Shown: piece after piece, positions 23,591-32,010 of the stretch
How positions within the stretch are numbered: the first letter of the stretch is position 1
How the letters are laid out: each line of letters starts with the position of its first letter
Assembly (NCBI GenBank): GCA_016193045.1
Contig: JACPSW010000070.1
Coordinates: 1-49,727 of the forward strand
Reading direction: 5' to 3'
Source: Candidatus Rokuibacteriota bacterium
GTDB lineage: Bacteria > Methylomirabilota > Methylomirabilia > Rokubacteriales > CSP1-6
Length of the DNA stretch: 49,727 nucleotides
Notes under the pieces: model-generated
Databases searched by the model: none
Told to the model about the DNA's origin: nothing
The model's input: the letters and a program-made list of their open reading frames with translations, nothing else
Made by a program: the position numbers and the translations under genes

Positions 23591-24430
23591 GTGTCCTGGC
23601 TGAATCGCCCGAGGGCGGGCAGGAGCCCCTGGTTCTTCCTGGCCCTTTCAATTCTGGCGGGATGCGCCCCGATGGCGGGGAGCGGCGTCGAGGAGGATCT
23701 GGCGCAACTCCGCCAGGATGTGACCGCGCTCTCGCTGGCGGTCCATCGGTCGCGAGGGGACACCGAAACCGTCCTCGGCCAGCTCGAGCGGCGGTCGCGG
23801 GACCAGACCGCGGAGGTCCAAAAGCAGCTGGCCGGTCTCCAGGCCCGCACCGAGGCGCTGAGCGGCGAGCTCTCCCGTCTCACGGCGCACGTGGACGAGC
23901 TGGGCCAGCGGGTGGAGACGCTGAGCCGCCAGGCCCGAGCTACGCCGCCGCCCCCGGCCGCCACGACGCCCCGCCCCCCCCCGCCCCCTCCGCGGGCGCC
24001 CGGCGGGCCCCAACCGGCCGACGTCTATCAGACGGCGTACATCGACTTCAGCAAAGGGAGTTACCCGCTCGCGATCCAGGGATTCCGAGAGTTCCTGAGA
24101 CGGTTCCCCGATTCGGACCTGGCCAACAACGCCCAGTACTGGGTCGGCGAGGCCTACTTCAGCCTGGCGCGCGGCTACGCCAACCAGGGGCAGGCCGACA
24201 AGGTCCCGGGAGCACTGGAACAGGCGGTGCAGGAATTCCGGAAAGTGATGGTCAACTATCCGAGGGGGGAAAAGGTACCGACCGCGCTCTACAAGGAGGC
24301 GTTGGCGCTCCTCGAACTGAAGCAGCCGAGCCTCGCCGAGGCGCGCCTCAAGTATCTGCTCGAGCACTTCCCGCAGTCCGAAGAGGCGCCGCTGGCCCGC
24401 GACCGCCTCGCCTCACTCAAGAAAGAATAA
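23591..24430 (+). CDS. cpoB: CpoB/YbgF, Tol-Pal system periplasmic coiled-coil/TPR protein
   Basis: The start is GTG 23591, or TTG 23585 two codons earlier; neither has a strong ribosome site. The 279-residue product has a lipobox-like I-L-A-G-C (Cys about residue 25), which is unusual because enteric CpoB is soluble. It then has a heptad-rich coiled coil (about 35-115), a poly-Pro linker (about 117-140) and TPRs starting Y-Q-T-A-Y-I-D-F-S-K-G-S-Y-P-L-A-I and A-Q-Y-W-V-G-E-A-Y. CpoB coordinates peptidoglycan synthesis with outer-membrane constriction. It is the last gene of the tol-pal operon. Confidence 0.88.
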   Translation: MSWLNRPRAGRSPWFFLALSILAGCAPMAGSGVEEDLAQLRQDVTALSLAVHRSRGDTETVLGQLERRSRDQTAEVQKQLAGLQARTEALSGELSRLTAHVDELGQRVETLSRQARATPPPPAATTPRPPPPPPRAPGGPQPADVYQTAYIDFSKGSYPLAIQGFREFLRRFPDSDLANNAQYWVGEAYFSLARGYANQGQADKVPGALEQAVQEFRKVMVNYPRGEKVPTALYKEALALLELKQPSLAEARLKYLLEHFPQSEEAPLARDRLASLKKE

Positions 24431-24446
24431 TCTTGCGTCAGGGAGA

Positions 24447-24803
24447 CTAGTAGCCGCTGATCCAGATCGGCTGGTAGTAGCCCGTCTGGAATGTCTGCGG
24501 CGCGTAGTGGCCCTCCCTCCAGTACCCGTTCGGGTCGTAGTGCCCCGGGATCCACGCCCAGGACGTGTACACCTGTGGGATCCACTGATAGGTCCAGTAG
24601 CCGCGCACCGACGGCGGAGAGGACCGTATCACGTAGACCGTCCTGGGAACGACGTGGATCTTGGCGCGGGGGTGGGTCGCGAAGACCCTGTGCTGGGGGA
24701 GATGCCCCCGGCCGATGACGATCCTCGTCCCCCCTGCCGCCGAGGAGGACGCTCCGAGCACCAGGAGCGCGGCGGCGACGAGCGGTATCACGAACACCTT
24801 CAT
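24447..24803 (-). CDS. Secreted Tyr/Trp-rich repeat protein (YXWXXGXY type)
   Basis: This 118-residue protein starts at ATG 24803, overlapping the stop of the anti-sigma gene by 4 bp (ATGA). A signal peptide ends near S-S-A-A-G. The mature part has aromatic repeats: R-G-Y-W-T-Y-Q-W, A-W-I-P-G-H-Y-D-P-N-G-Y-W-R-E-G-H-Y and T-G-Y-Y-Q-P-I-W. Such W-x-P-G-x-Y/W-x-x-G-H motifs occur in small exported envelope proteins of unknown function. Coupling to a transmembrane anti-sigma factor suggests involvement in envelope-stress sensing. Confidence 0.7.
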   Translation of the reverse strand: MKVFVIPLVAAALLVLGASSSAAGGTRIVIGRGHLPQHRVFATHPRAKIHVVPRTVYVIRSSPPSVRGYWTYQWIPQVYTSWAWIPGHYDPNGYWREGHYAPQTFQTGYYQPIWISGY

Positions 24804-25342
24804 CCCCGGCCTCCATTGAAGCTCGCTGGAACAATCTGGGTCTCGTCCCCCGACGGCTGGTCGAACCCGAACACCCAGATCACGGTCATATCGTCCTCGG
24901 GACTCGAGAAGACCATCAGGTTGCCGTCCGGATGGGCGGTCTCCACCGTGTTGACCACCACGCCGGCGGGCCGGGCCGGCCCCTCCGTCGGCCCGATCGG
25001 CCAGAGCAGCGCTGCCAGAAGGAGCAGGGCCACCAGCGTCCCGCCTAGGGCCAGGCGCGGGGACCACCCCCAGGCCGCGCCCCACGGTCGTTGACGCTCG
25101 CCGACGATCCGGCCGCGGACGCCGTCCCAGAACCGGGTCCAATCGGGATCTGGGCCCACCGTGAAGGTCGAGCGGAGAAGACCCCGGAGCCGCTCGAGCC
25201 GGGACACTTCCCCCCGGCAATCGGCGCAGCCCCGAAGGTGGCTGGCCACCGCCGCCACCCGCTCCCCGGACAGGGCTCCGTCGACGTACGGCGCAAGCCG
25301 TCGCTTCATCCAGAAGCACTTGAGAAACGCCACGAATTTCAC
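24800..25342 (-). CDS. Membrane-anchored anti-sigma factor (zf-HC2)
   Basis: This 180-residue protein begins with a zinc-binding anti-sigma domain: L-A-P-Y-V-D-G-A-L-S-G-E-R, then S-H-L-R-G-C-A-D-C-R (HxxxCxxC, about residues 34-43). One TM helix follows (L-A-L-G-G-T-L-V-A-L-L-L-L-A-A-L-L, about 97-113), then a periplasmic tail. It should hold an ECF sigma factor at the membrane and release it under stress. No sigma-factor gene adjoins it, which is unusual because the pair is normally co-transcribed. The start at GTG 25342 has weak support; ATG 25309 is an alternative. Confidence 0.78.
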   Translation of the reverse strand: MKFVAFLKCFWMKRRLAPYVDGALSGERVAAVASHLRGCADCRGEVSRLERLRGLLRSTFTVGPDPDWTRFWDGVRGRIVGERQRPWGAAWGWSPRLALGGTLVALLLLAALLWPIGPTEGPARPAGVVVNTVETAHPDGNLMVFSSPEDDMTVIWVFGFDQPSGDETQIVPASFNGGRG

Positions 25343-25405
25343 CTTTTATGTTATTCGACGGCGAGATGCGTCCCTTTATTCACGGCGCGCTCCCTTGACT
25401 TCCGG

Positions 25406-25437
25406 CTCGCCGACCCCTAATCTACCCCCTCGGCGAG
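25406..25437. repeat. Inverted repeat upstream of the anti-sigma gene
   Basis: CTCGCCGA (25406-25413) and TCGGCGAG (25430-25437) flank a 16-nt C/T-rich centre. It lies between the stop of the DUF502 gene (25465) and the anti-sigma start (25342). It may be a terminator without a T-tract, or an operator. Confidence 0.4.
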
Positions 25438-25464
25438 GCCGTGGCAGCCTGGACCCACGCGTTT

Positions 25465-26076
25465 TCAGAAGCGAGCCCGAGGAAGGCGCGTCGGGGTGGC
25501 GGTGCCGGCTGAGAGGATGATCCGCAGCCCCTCCTCGACGCTGAGCCCGGTGTGAATGACCTCGTCCTTCGGGACGAGAATCACATCCCCCAGGTAGAGG
25601 TTGTTCGTGGGCACGAAGACGGCCGCCAGCTCCATCTTGCCCTCGGGCCCTTCGACCAGCACGTCACCGGTGCGGAAGCCGAAGACGTACTCGCCCTTCC
25701 GGGGGTGCTCGGCCAGGACGACCTCCTTGAATGAGCTCCGCTTCTCGGGCGAGAAGGCCTCGAGGAGCTGCTTGACCGAGGGGTAGATGCTCCGGAAGAT
25801 GGGGATGCGCAGCATGAGCCCCTCGAGCCAGGCGATCACGCGCCGCCCGACGACGTTCCGGGCGATGATCCCCACGATGAGGATGAGGGCGACCGCCGTC
25901 AGAAAGCCGAGCCACGGGTACTTCCAGCCGAACATCCTCTCGTAGATCGGGGCGAAGAAGTCGTCGATCTTCTCCCAGAAGATGTAGAGGAGCCACGAGG
26001 TGGCGATGACGGGGACGGTGACGAAGAAGCCGGTGAGGAAACGAACCTTGAACCAGTTGCGGATCCCGCCGGCCAT
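25465..26076 (-). CDS. DUF502-family membrane protein
   Basis: This 203-residue protein starts at ATG 26076; a longer start would run into the divergent SDR gene. Two TM helices lie near the N-terminus (F-L-T-G-F-F-V-T-V-P-V-I-A-T-S-W-L-L and FLTAVALILIVGIIA). Then come the family's P-I-F-R-S-I-Y-P-S-V-K-Q-L-L motif and a conserved tail with FVPTNNLYLGDVILVPKDEV. DUF502 proteins are widespread in bacteria and plants (COV1/LCV homologues in plant endomembranes), but no biochemical role is known. Confidence 0.85.
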   Translation of the reverse strand: MAGGIRNWFKVRFLTGFFVTVPVIATSWLLYIFWEKIDDFFAPIYERMFGWKYPWLGFLTAVALILIVGIIARNVVGRRVIAWLEGLMLRIPIFRSIYPSVKQLLEAFSPEKRSSFKEVVLAEHPRKGEYVFGFRTGDVLVEGPEGKMELAAVFVPTNNLYLGDVILVPKDEVIHTGLSVEEGLRIILSAGTATPTRLPRARF

Positions 26077-26085
26077 GGCGAACCG

Positions 26086-26862
26086 ATGAGACCACAGCGA
26101 CCGAAACGTGTCAAGCAATCGGCCGGCGACGGGCTCCTGAGTGGTCGGGTTGCACTAGTCACAGGCGGCGCCATTCGCCTCGGCCGGGCCATCAGCCTCG
26201 CGCTGGCGCGGGCGGGATGCGACGTGGCGGTCAACTATCTCCGCTCGAAACCGGCCGCCCTCGCCACCGCCCACGAGATCCGCGCCCTCGGGGTGGAGGC
26301 AGCGGCGATCCGCGCCGACGTGGCGAGCCCGGCCGACGTGAAGCGGCTGGTGGCGGGGACCGTCCGGCGGTTCGGCCGCCTGGACCTCGTGGTCAACAAC
26401 GCGGGGACTTTCTTCCGGACCGCGCTCCCCGAAACGACTCCCGCCCAATGGGACCGGCTGATGAACGTCAACCTGCGCGGGCCGTTTCTCCTGAGCCAGG
26501 CCGCCGCCCGCGTGATGGAGCGGAGCGGCGGCAGGATCGTCAACATCGGCGACGTCGGCGGTGTCCGGGCCTGGCCTTCCTACATCCCCTATTGCGTCTC
26601 CAAGGCCGGCCTCCTCATGCTCACCCGGGTGCTGGCCCTCGCCCTGGCCCCCCGCATCCAGGTCAACTGCGTGGCGCCGGGGGCGGTGCTGCTCCCGGAA
26701 GGGTTCCCGGAGCCCTTGCGACGCCGCCTCCGCCGCGAGGTCCCCATGGGGCGCGAGGGCGACCCGGCCGACGTGGCGGCCGCCGTCCTCTTCTTCGCCA
26801 CCGCCCCCTCTTATATAACCGGCCAAGTTCTATTCGTAGACGGCGGCGTGACCGCGAAGTAG
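26086..26862 (+). CDS. SDR-family oxidoreductase, pteridine reductase-like
   Basis: This 258-residue Rossmann protein has a short N-terminal extension, then V-T-G-G-A-I-R-L-G-R-A-I (NADPH-binding, residues 25-36), N-N-A-G (about 106-109) and the Y-C-V-S-K catalytic Tyr/Lys (about 169-173). The T-G-G-A-x-R-x-G form, the N-I-G-D stretch with Asp where FabG has the catalytic Ser, and the V-N-C-V-A-P-G-A-V-L-L-P-E-G ending match the FolM/PTR1 (dihydropteridine/monapterin reductase) group. It probably reduces a pterin with NADPH. The start at 26086 is convenient but not fixed. Confidence 0.8.
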   Translation: MRPQRPKRVKQSAGDGLLSGRVALVTGGAIRLGRAISLALARAGCDVAVNYLRSKPAALATAHEIRALGVEAAAIRADVASPADVKRLVAGTVRRFGRLDLVVNNAGTFFRTALPETTPAQWDRLMNVNLRGPFLLSQAAARVMERSGGRIVNIGDVGGVRAWPSYIPYCVSKAGLLMLTRVLALALAPRIQVNCVAPGAVLLPEGFPEPLRRRLRREVPMGREGDPADVAAAVLFFATAPSYITGQVLFVDGGVTAK

Positions 26863-26975
26863 CCGAGCCGGGAATCACGCCGGGATGGGGGGGCCAGCGC
26901 AACGCACCCGAGCGAGCCGACGCCGTCGAGGCGACGAGGTCTGAGCGAGCGGAGAACTCCGGCGGGAAGCCCGCG

Positions 26976-27896
26976 CTAAACGCGGAGGCGGAGGGCGGCC
27001 GGAAGGATCGAGACGCGCACGGGGGTCTCCCCGCAGGGCTCGCCGTCCACGTGGACGGGCAGTGGCGCCGGCGCGTCGATGCTCACCGTCTTGCCGCGCG
27101 CCGTGCTGACCTTGGGATTCGCCAGATGCCGCCCCCGGTAGACCGTCGGGAGCCAGCGCAACAATTCCAGCCGCCCCAGATCCCCGAGGACGACGAGGTC
27201 CAGGATGCCGTCGTAGGGGTCCGCCGCGGGAGCGATCTTCATTCCCTGGCCGTAGTACGGCCCGTTGGCGACGACAGCCGCGGTGATCGGCCCCGAGGAA
27301 AGGACCCGCTCGTCCACCCGGATCGTGGCGGGCAGCGGCCGGTACGCTCGGAGCGTCCCGAGAATGGCGCGCACGTACGGCGCCCGGCCCGACCCGCGGG
27401 AGCGCTCGGCGCGGGCGGCGACCGCCGCGTCGAAGCCGACCCCCAGCGACATGACGAAGTGCCGCCGCCGCCCGGCGGGCCACTCGGCGAGGCCCACGTC
27501 GATGGGGACGTCGCGTCCCGCCAGGAGGCGCTCGAGGGCGAGCGGCGCGCGGGACGGCAGGTTGAAGTTGCGGCGGCAGTCGTTGCCGCGCCCCGCATTG
27601 AGGATGCCGAGGGTGACGGGTGTTCCCGCCTCCAGCAGGCCGTTCACGACCTCGTTGACAGTGCCGTCCCCGCCGACGGCCACCACGAGCGGCCACCCGT
27701 CGAGGGCGGCCCGGCGGGCCAGCTCGCTCCCCTCGCCATGCCGGCTGGTCTGGGCGAACTCAAAGGGAACTCTCACGCGCGCGAGCTGGTGTTCGAGGGC
27801 AGGCCAGAGGCGAAAGGTCTTCCCTCCGCCGGAAACGGGGTTGACGACGAAGAACGCCCTGGCTATGGAATTACGATGCGGCCGCCGCCCATCCAG
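26976..27896 (-). CDS. Diacylglycerol/lipid kinase family protein (YegS-like)
   Basis: This 306-residue protein has the DAGK catalytic fold. V-N-P-V-S-G-G-G-K comes at the N-terminus, V-A-V-G-G-D-G-T-V-N-E-V-V-N-G (the ATP-binding G-G-D-G-T motif, about 70-84), G-I-L-N-A-G-R-G-N-D (about 96-105) and a C-terminal beta domain ending near V-H-V-D-G-E-P-C-G-E. It phosphorylates a lipid such as diacylglycerol or a sphingoid base. No ATG precedes V-V-N-P; GTG 27896 is the nearest usable start and overlaps the upstream MBL gene by 34 bp, so the first 10-15 residues are tentative. Confidence 0.82.
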   Translation of the reverse strand: MDGRRPHRNSIARAFFVVNPVSGGGKTFRLWPALEHQLARVRVPFEFAQTSRHGEGSELARRAALDGWPLVVAVGGDGTVNEVVNGLLEAGTPVTLGILNAGRGNDCRRNFNLPSRAPLALERLLAGRDVPIDVGLAEWPAGRRRHFVMSLGVGFDAAVAARAERSRGSGRAPYVRAILGTLRAYRPLPATIRVDERVLSSGPITAAVVANGPYYGQGMKIAPAADPYDGILDLVVLGDLGRLELLRWLPTVYRGRHLANPKVSTARGKTVSIDAPAPLPVHVDGEPCGETPVRVSILPAALRLRV

Positions 27897-28546
27897 CGCA
27901 GAAACTCGCCGAGGGAGGCGAAGCGCATGGACGGGTTGCCGCGCTTCTCGTCCCCCAGGGTGGAGGACGGGCCGCCGTAGTTGTGGCCGGGAAAGAGGAC
28001 GGTCTCGTCGGGGAGCTTCGCGAGCCGCTGAGTGAGCGAGTAGTACATCTCGCTGGGGTCGCTTCCCGGCAGATCCGTGCGGCCGCACGAGCCGATGAAA
28101 AGCGTATCCCCCGAGATCAGCCGGCCGTCCACCAGGAAGCACTGGGAGCCCGGCGTGTGCCCGGGCGTGTGGAGGAACGTGAGGCCGAGCCGCCCGACCT
28201 GGAGGGTGTCGCCCCCGTCCACCTTGACCAGGTCGGAGCCGAACCCCTTCAGGAACTCGCGCTCGGCTTTCTGGACGTACACCTTCGCCTTCACCTTCTC
28301 CAGCAGCTCCTCCACGCCGGGAATGTTCAGCCCGAACAGATGTCCCCCCACGTGGTCCTGGTGGGTATGGGTGATCAGGGCCGCGATGATCGTCATGTCG
28401 TCGGCCGCGGCGGCCCCGACGATGGTGTCGATCTCCCAGGCGGGATCCACCACGACGCACTGCCGCGTGGCCGGGTCCCCGACCAGGTAGACGAAGTTCT
28501 GCATGGGGCCCAGCTCCATCTGCTTCAGGTAGATCGTCTCGCTCAT
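27863..28546 (-). CDS. MBL-fold hydrolase (glyoxalase II-like)
   Basis: This 227-residue protein starts at ATG 28546. Zinc motifs are complete: T-H-T-H-Q-D-H-V-G-G (HxHxDH, about residues 59-68), T-P-G-H-T-P-G (about 127-133), I-S-G-D-T-L-F (bridging Asp) and F-P-G-H-N-Y-G-G (last His). It fits the hydroxyacylglutathione hydrolase (glyoxalase II) branch, which splits thioesters, but the glutathione-binding C-terminal helices are short, so a different thioester substrate is likely. It is head-to-tail with the lipid kinase gene. Confidence 0.85.
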   Translation of the reverse strand: MSETIYLKQMELGPMQNFVYLVGDPATRQCVVVDPAWEIDTIVGAAAADDMTIIAALITHTHQDHVGGHLFGLNIPGVEELLEKVKAKVYVQKAEREFLKGFGSDLVKVDGGDTLQVGRLGLTFLHTPGHTPGSQCFLVDGRLISGDTLFIGSCGRTDLPGSDPSEMYYSLTQRLAKLPDETVLFPGHNYGGPSSTLGDEKRGNPSMRFASLGEFLRWMGGGRIVIP

Positions 28547-28572
28547 GCTGTCATCCTATCATGGCCCCGCGC

Positions 28573-30345
28573 TCATCCTCGGAGGTCGTCGGGGATCTTG
28601 GGGAGGTCGCCCAGCTGCTTGGGGTCGAGCGCGAAGATCGCCGGCGAGCCCCCTGTCCTGACGTACACCCGGTCCGCCTCCTTCTTGCCGACCCTCAGGC
28701 TGCCGAGCTCCTCGCCATCGGCCTTGTAGAGCGTCACCTCGAGGAGGGGGGCGTCGAGGCCGTATTTGGCCGCATCGTCTCCCTTCGCCGACACGACCTC
28801 TTTCCAGCGGAGGGAGCGGAACGTGTAGAGGAGGTCCACGACTTTGCTCTCCCGGGCCTTGCCCGCCTTCGGCTCGGTCACGCGCCATTCGGTCTCGCTC
28901 TTCCGCTCCAGCGCCATCGCCTGGCCGCCGCTCTTGACGCGCATCCGCTTCACGTCCCTGGGATCGAAGAACCCGAAGAGCGCCCGGTCGCGGAGGTCGT
29001 TCGCCGACTTGGAGAGATCCCCGAGGTACTGGGCGTCCACCAGCACCACGGGGCCCTGCCCCACCACTCCCGCGTACGCCATCGGCTTGCCGCGCCGCTT
29101 CTCGGGGGACGGACCCACGAGCAGGGTCATGGCCGCCGGGGCCCCCTGTTGCCGGAGGGAGATCCGCACCGCGGGCTTGGCCAGGTAGCGATCGATGGCC
29201 CCCGGGCCTTCGCCGAGGAAGCCCGCGGCCCGCATCTCCCGGAGCTTGAACAAGAGGCTGCTCACCTCGCCGTCGTCGGCCGCGAGCGGTTCGGGGGCCG
29301 TGATCCTCCATTTCTCCCCGTCCTTGGCCAGGGTCACCTTCCCCCTGGGGCTCTCCACTTCCAGCCCGGCCACCTTGTCCCGGTCGTAGTGGACCACCGT
29401 CTTGTCCCTCAGCGCTCCGACGGTCTTGGGCAGCGCCTTCCAGACGTCGTCGCCGACGAGGAGCACGCTCGATTCTCCCGGGCGCATGGCGTACACGCCC
29501 TGCTTGGCGGGCTCCTCCTTGCCGAGGAGCAGCGCCTGGGAGGTCCGGTCCTTCTCCTTGCCGAGGAAGATGGTCACGCGCGCGGGGCGGTCCAGCCCGT
29601 AGCGAACGAGGGATCTGGGCGCCTCGGCCGGAAACTCCTTGACTTTGGTGAAGCGGAGCTTGTCCAGGAAATCGGAGACCGCGTCCCCGTCGGCCCGGAG
29701 CGACACCGGCTTGGTGACTTTCCACTTGGACGCCGCGTCGGGCTCGACCGACATGCCCACGCCCTCCAGCACGATCTCGAGGCCCGTGACGTCCTTCTTG
29801 TCGAACGCCAGCAGCGTCTTGTCGCGAAAGTCGGCCGCCGTCCTGGTGGTGTCGCGGAGGAGGGAATCGGAGACCGTGAAGACCGCCGGCTTGTCCTTGG
29901 CCTTGCCGTACACCCACGCCCCGGTGGGGCTCTTGCCGCCCAGGAGGAGGGTGAGCGGGTCGCCCTTCCCCTTGACCTTGATGGCAAGGTCCACCGCAGG
30001 AGCATCCAACCCAAAGTCGGCAAGGCCGGCCGGCTTCGGGTCGATCTCCCGATCCACGCGGGCGGTGACCAGGTTGGTGACGAGATCGTCCACCGCGCTG
30101 CGGTCGGCCCTGGATTTCACGGGGGCCAGCAGCACCCAATCCACCCCCTCACGCTTGACGTGGACCGTGTCGGCCTTCCGTTTGGCGATCAGTTCTTCTA
30201 CGTCTTTCTGGTCGACCGTCCAGAGGCGACCTTTGGCCTGGGCCGCCTTCTCGCGCTCTGGCGACAGGCGGATCTCATAGACGTAGTAGAAGATCCCGAG
30301 GGCGACGAGGACGATGGCGAGGACCAGCGTGGTCTTCCAGCGCAT
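28573..30345 (-). CDS. DUF4340-domain membrane-anchored protein of a Gld-type ABC cluster
   Basis: This 590-residue protein starts at ATG 30345, with an N-terminal TM helix (TTLVLAIVLVALGIFYYVYE) and a long extracytoplasmic part. That part is made of repeated modules of the DUF4340 type: each has a stretch like Y-G-L-D-x-P-x-x-x-V/L-x-I, then L-L-x-G-x-x-x-P, then a V-V-L-V-type strand. At least three copies run through the protein (about residues 90-190, 250-340 and 430-560). No enzyme motif is visible. Its place next to the ABC genes below suggests a periplasmic accessory or substrate-binding role. Confidence 0.72.
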   Translation of the reverse strand: MRWKTTLVLAIVLVALGIFYYVYEIRLSPEREKAAQAKGRLWTVDQKDVEELIAKRKADTVHVKREGVDWVLLAPVKSRADRSAVDDLVTNLVTARVDREIDPKPAGLADFGLDAPAVDLAIKVKGKGDPLTLLLGGKSPTGAWVYGKAKDKPAVFTVSDSLLRDTTRTAADFRDKTLLAFDKKDVTGLEIVLEGVGMSVEPDAASKWKVTKPVSLRADGDAVSDFLDKLRFTKVKEFPAEAPRSLVRYGLDRPARVTIFLGKEKDRTSQALLLGKEEPAKQGVYAMRPGESSVLLVGDDVWKALPKTVGALRDKTVVHYDRDKVAGLEVESPRGKVTLAKDGEKWRITAPEPLAADDGEVSSLLFKLREMRAAGFLGEGPGAIDRYLAKPAVRISLRQQGAPAAMTLLVGPSPEKRRGKPMAYAGVVGQGPVVLVDAQYLGDLSKSANDLRDRALFGFFDPRDVKRMRVKSGGQAMALERKSETEWRVTEPKAGKARESKVVDLLYTFRSLRWKEVVSAKGDDAAKYGLDAPLLEVTLYKADGEELGSLRVGKKEADRVYVRTGGSPAIFALDPKQLGDLPKIPDDLRG

Positions 30346-30351
30346 GATGCT

Positions 30352-30414
30352 CGGAGGGGGGCTAGGCCCCCCTTCCGATTCCTCCCCCCAGGGTTGCGCC
30401 GGCCAAGCCGGCGC
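30352..30414. repeat. Pair of strong hairpins between the GldG-like and DUF4340 genes
   Basis: Hairpin 1 spans 30352-30377 (10 bp including one G-U pair, loop CTAGGC). Hairpin 2 spans 30396-30414 (GCGCCGGC / GCCGGCGC, loop CAA). Both lie in the 89-bp gap between two genes of the same unit. They may attenuate or terminate transcription, or stabilise the upstream mRNA. No T-tract follows on the minus strand. Confidence 0.5.
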
Positions 30415-30434
30415 TCGAACAGGCGGGCATGTTC

Positions 30435-32006
30435 TTACACGGAGGCGCGACGCCGAACGAGGGCCGCGATCCCCCAGAGCATCACGGCGCCCGGCAGGAT
30501 CACCACCGGCAGCCAGAAGATGACCTGGCCCTGGGCCGCGGTGAGCATGATGGGCGCCTGCCGCGTGTCCCTGGGACGGATCGCGATCAGATCCTCCTCC
30601 TCGGCGAGCCAGCTCACCGCGTTGAGGAAGAAGTCCCGGTTGCCGGCCGCGTTGACGAACTGGTTCGTCGCCAGGTTGGAGGTCCCGACCACCACCAGCC
30701 GCGCCTTGACATCCTTCTTCCCCTCCGGCGGCGCGGCGGCGTCGATCGTCGCGACCACGGCCACCGACAGGGGTCCCTTCTTGTCCTGGGGATCCGGCTT
30801 GGCCTCCCCGCGCTGGAGCGCCCCCCGGTCGGTCTCCCCCCAGCTCTGGTCGCTCGTCTGGGCCAGCGACTGGAGCGTGACGCCCTTCGGTGGCGTCCTG
30901 ACGGGGGTCACCGACCGGGTCAGGGGAAAGAGCGTCATCTGGCCGCCCAGCTCTTTCGTGATCGGATGGGGGTCGTACTGGCTGACCACGGGGACCTCGG
31001 GACCGATCCCGAACAGCCGGCCGAGAGGATTGACCTCCACCACCAGATCGTCGCCGAGCGTCACCCCGTACCTGGCCAGGTACTTTTTCATGCCCTCGGC
31101 CTGGAAGGGATCCACCATGAACAGCACCTTGCCGCCCCGGGCGATGTACTTGTCGAGGGCCTCCAGCTCCTGGGGGAAGAGATCGTTCTTCGGGCCGGGC
31201 ACCAGGACGAGGGACGCGTCGTCGGGCACCTTGGGGACGCGCGCCAGCACGAGATCCTTCACCTCGTAGTTGGCCCGCTCCAGGGCGGCCTTCGCCTCGC
31301 TGAGGCCGGGCCGGTCGGTGTTGGTGATCTCGTGCTCCCCGTGCCCCTTCACCGCGTACACGACGCGCTTGCCCGCGCGCGTGACCTTGACCAGCCCGTT
31401 GGTGAGCTTCTCCTCCTCGGCGTCCAGCACCTTCTCCGACTTGGTCTTCGTCTCGAGCACGATCGTCCCGTAGGTCTCCACCCCGTAGCGGCGCGCGAGG
31501 CCGGGCTCTCGGTCCGGGTCCACGGTCTTGCCCTTGAATTTTCCGCCCGAATAGGACTCGTACTGGCGGAAGAGGTCTTCCGCGATCCGCTTGCCCGGCT
31601 GGTCCGTCCGGTAGAACCCGGTGGCCGTGACGTCGGTCGCGAGCGACTGGAGAACCTTGATCGTCTGGGACGAGAGGCTGTGGCGGCGGTTCTCGGTGAG
31701 ATCCCAGCGATAGGTGTGGCGGATCCCGAGCACCGAGACGAGGACCACGATGCCCAGGGCCAGGGCCACCATGATCACCGAGTTGAACCAGTATCTCGCC
31801 GAACGGTGGCCGAACGCCGCCTTGATCTCGTTGAACTTGAGGTACGCGCCGAGGGCCGACAGGATGAGGCCGAGCGCGAGCGGAATGACCCACGCCGGAA
31901 AGCGGGTCCCGGGGAAAGGCAGGATGTCGAACAACCAGGTCACAACCGCGAGCAACAGGAGACCGCCACCCACCCAGAAGATCGCGTTCGGCGTGACGTA
32001 GCGCAT
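30435..32006 (-). CDS. GldG-like ABC-exporter auxiliary protein
   Basis: This 523-residue protein starts at ATG 32006. Three TM helices lie in the first 105 residues; a periplasmic domain then carries RWDLTENRRHSLSSQTIKVL (the COG3225 signature 'DLT-NK-YSLS'), Y-G-V-E-T-Y-G-T-I-V-L-E-T, KVVYAVKGHGEHE-type pattern and L-V-L-V-P-G-P. A last TM helix ends the protein. COG3225 (GldG/MdlB-type) proteins accompany ABC-2 permeases; in Bacteroidetes they support gliding, but elsewhere their cargo is unknown. Confidence 0.8.
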   Translation of the reverse strand: MRYVTPNAIFWVGGGLLLLAVVTWLFDILPFPGTRFPAWVIPLALGLILSALGAYLKFNEIKAAFGHRSARYWFNSVIMVALALGIVVLVSVLGIRHTYRWDLTENRRHSLSSQTIKVLQSLATDVTATGFYRTDQPGKRIAEDLFRQYESYSGGKFKGKTVDPDREPGLARRYGVETYGTIVLETKTKSEKVLDAEEEKLTNGLVKVTRAGKRVVYAVKGHGEHEITNTDRPGLSEAKAALERANYEVKDLVLARVPKVPDDASLVLVPGPKNDLFPQELEALDKYIARGGKVLFMVDPFQAEGMKKYLARYGVTLGDDLVVEVNPLGRLFGIGPEVPVVSQYDPHPITKELGGQMTLFPLTRSVTPVRTPPKGVTLQSLAQTSDQSWGETDRGALQRGEAKPDPQDKKGPLSVAVVATIDAAAPPEGKKDVKARLVVVGTSNLATNQFVNAAGNRDFFLNAVSWLAEEEDLIAIRPRDTRQAPIMLTAAQGQVIFWLPVVILPGAVMLWGIAALVRRRASV

Positions 32007-32010
32007 CCCC

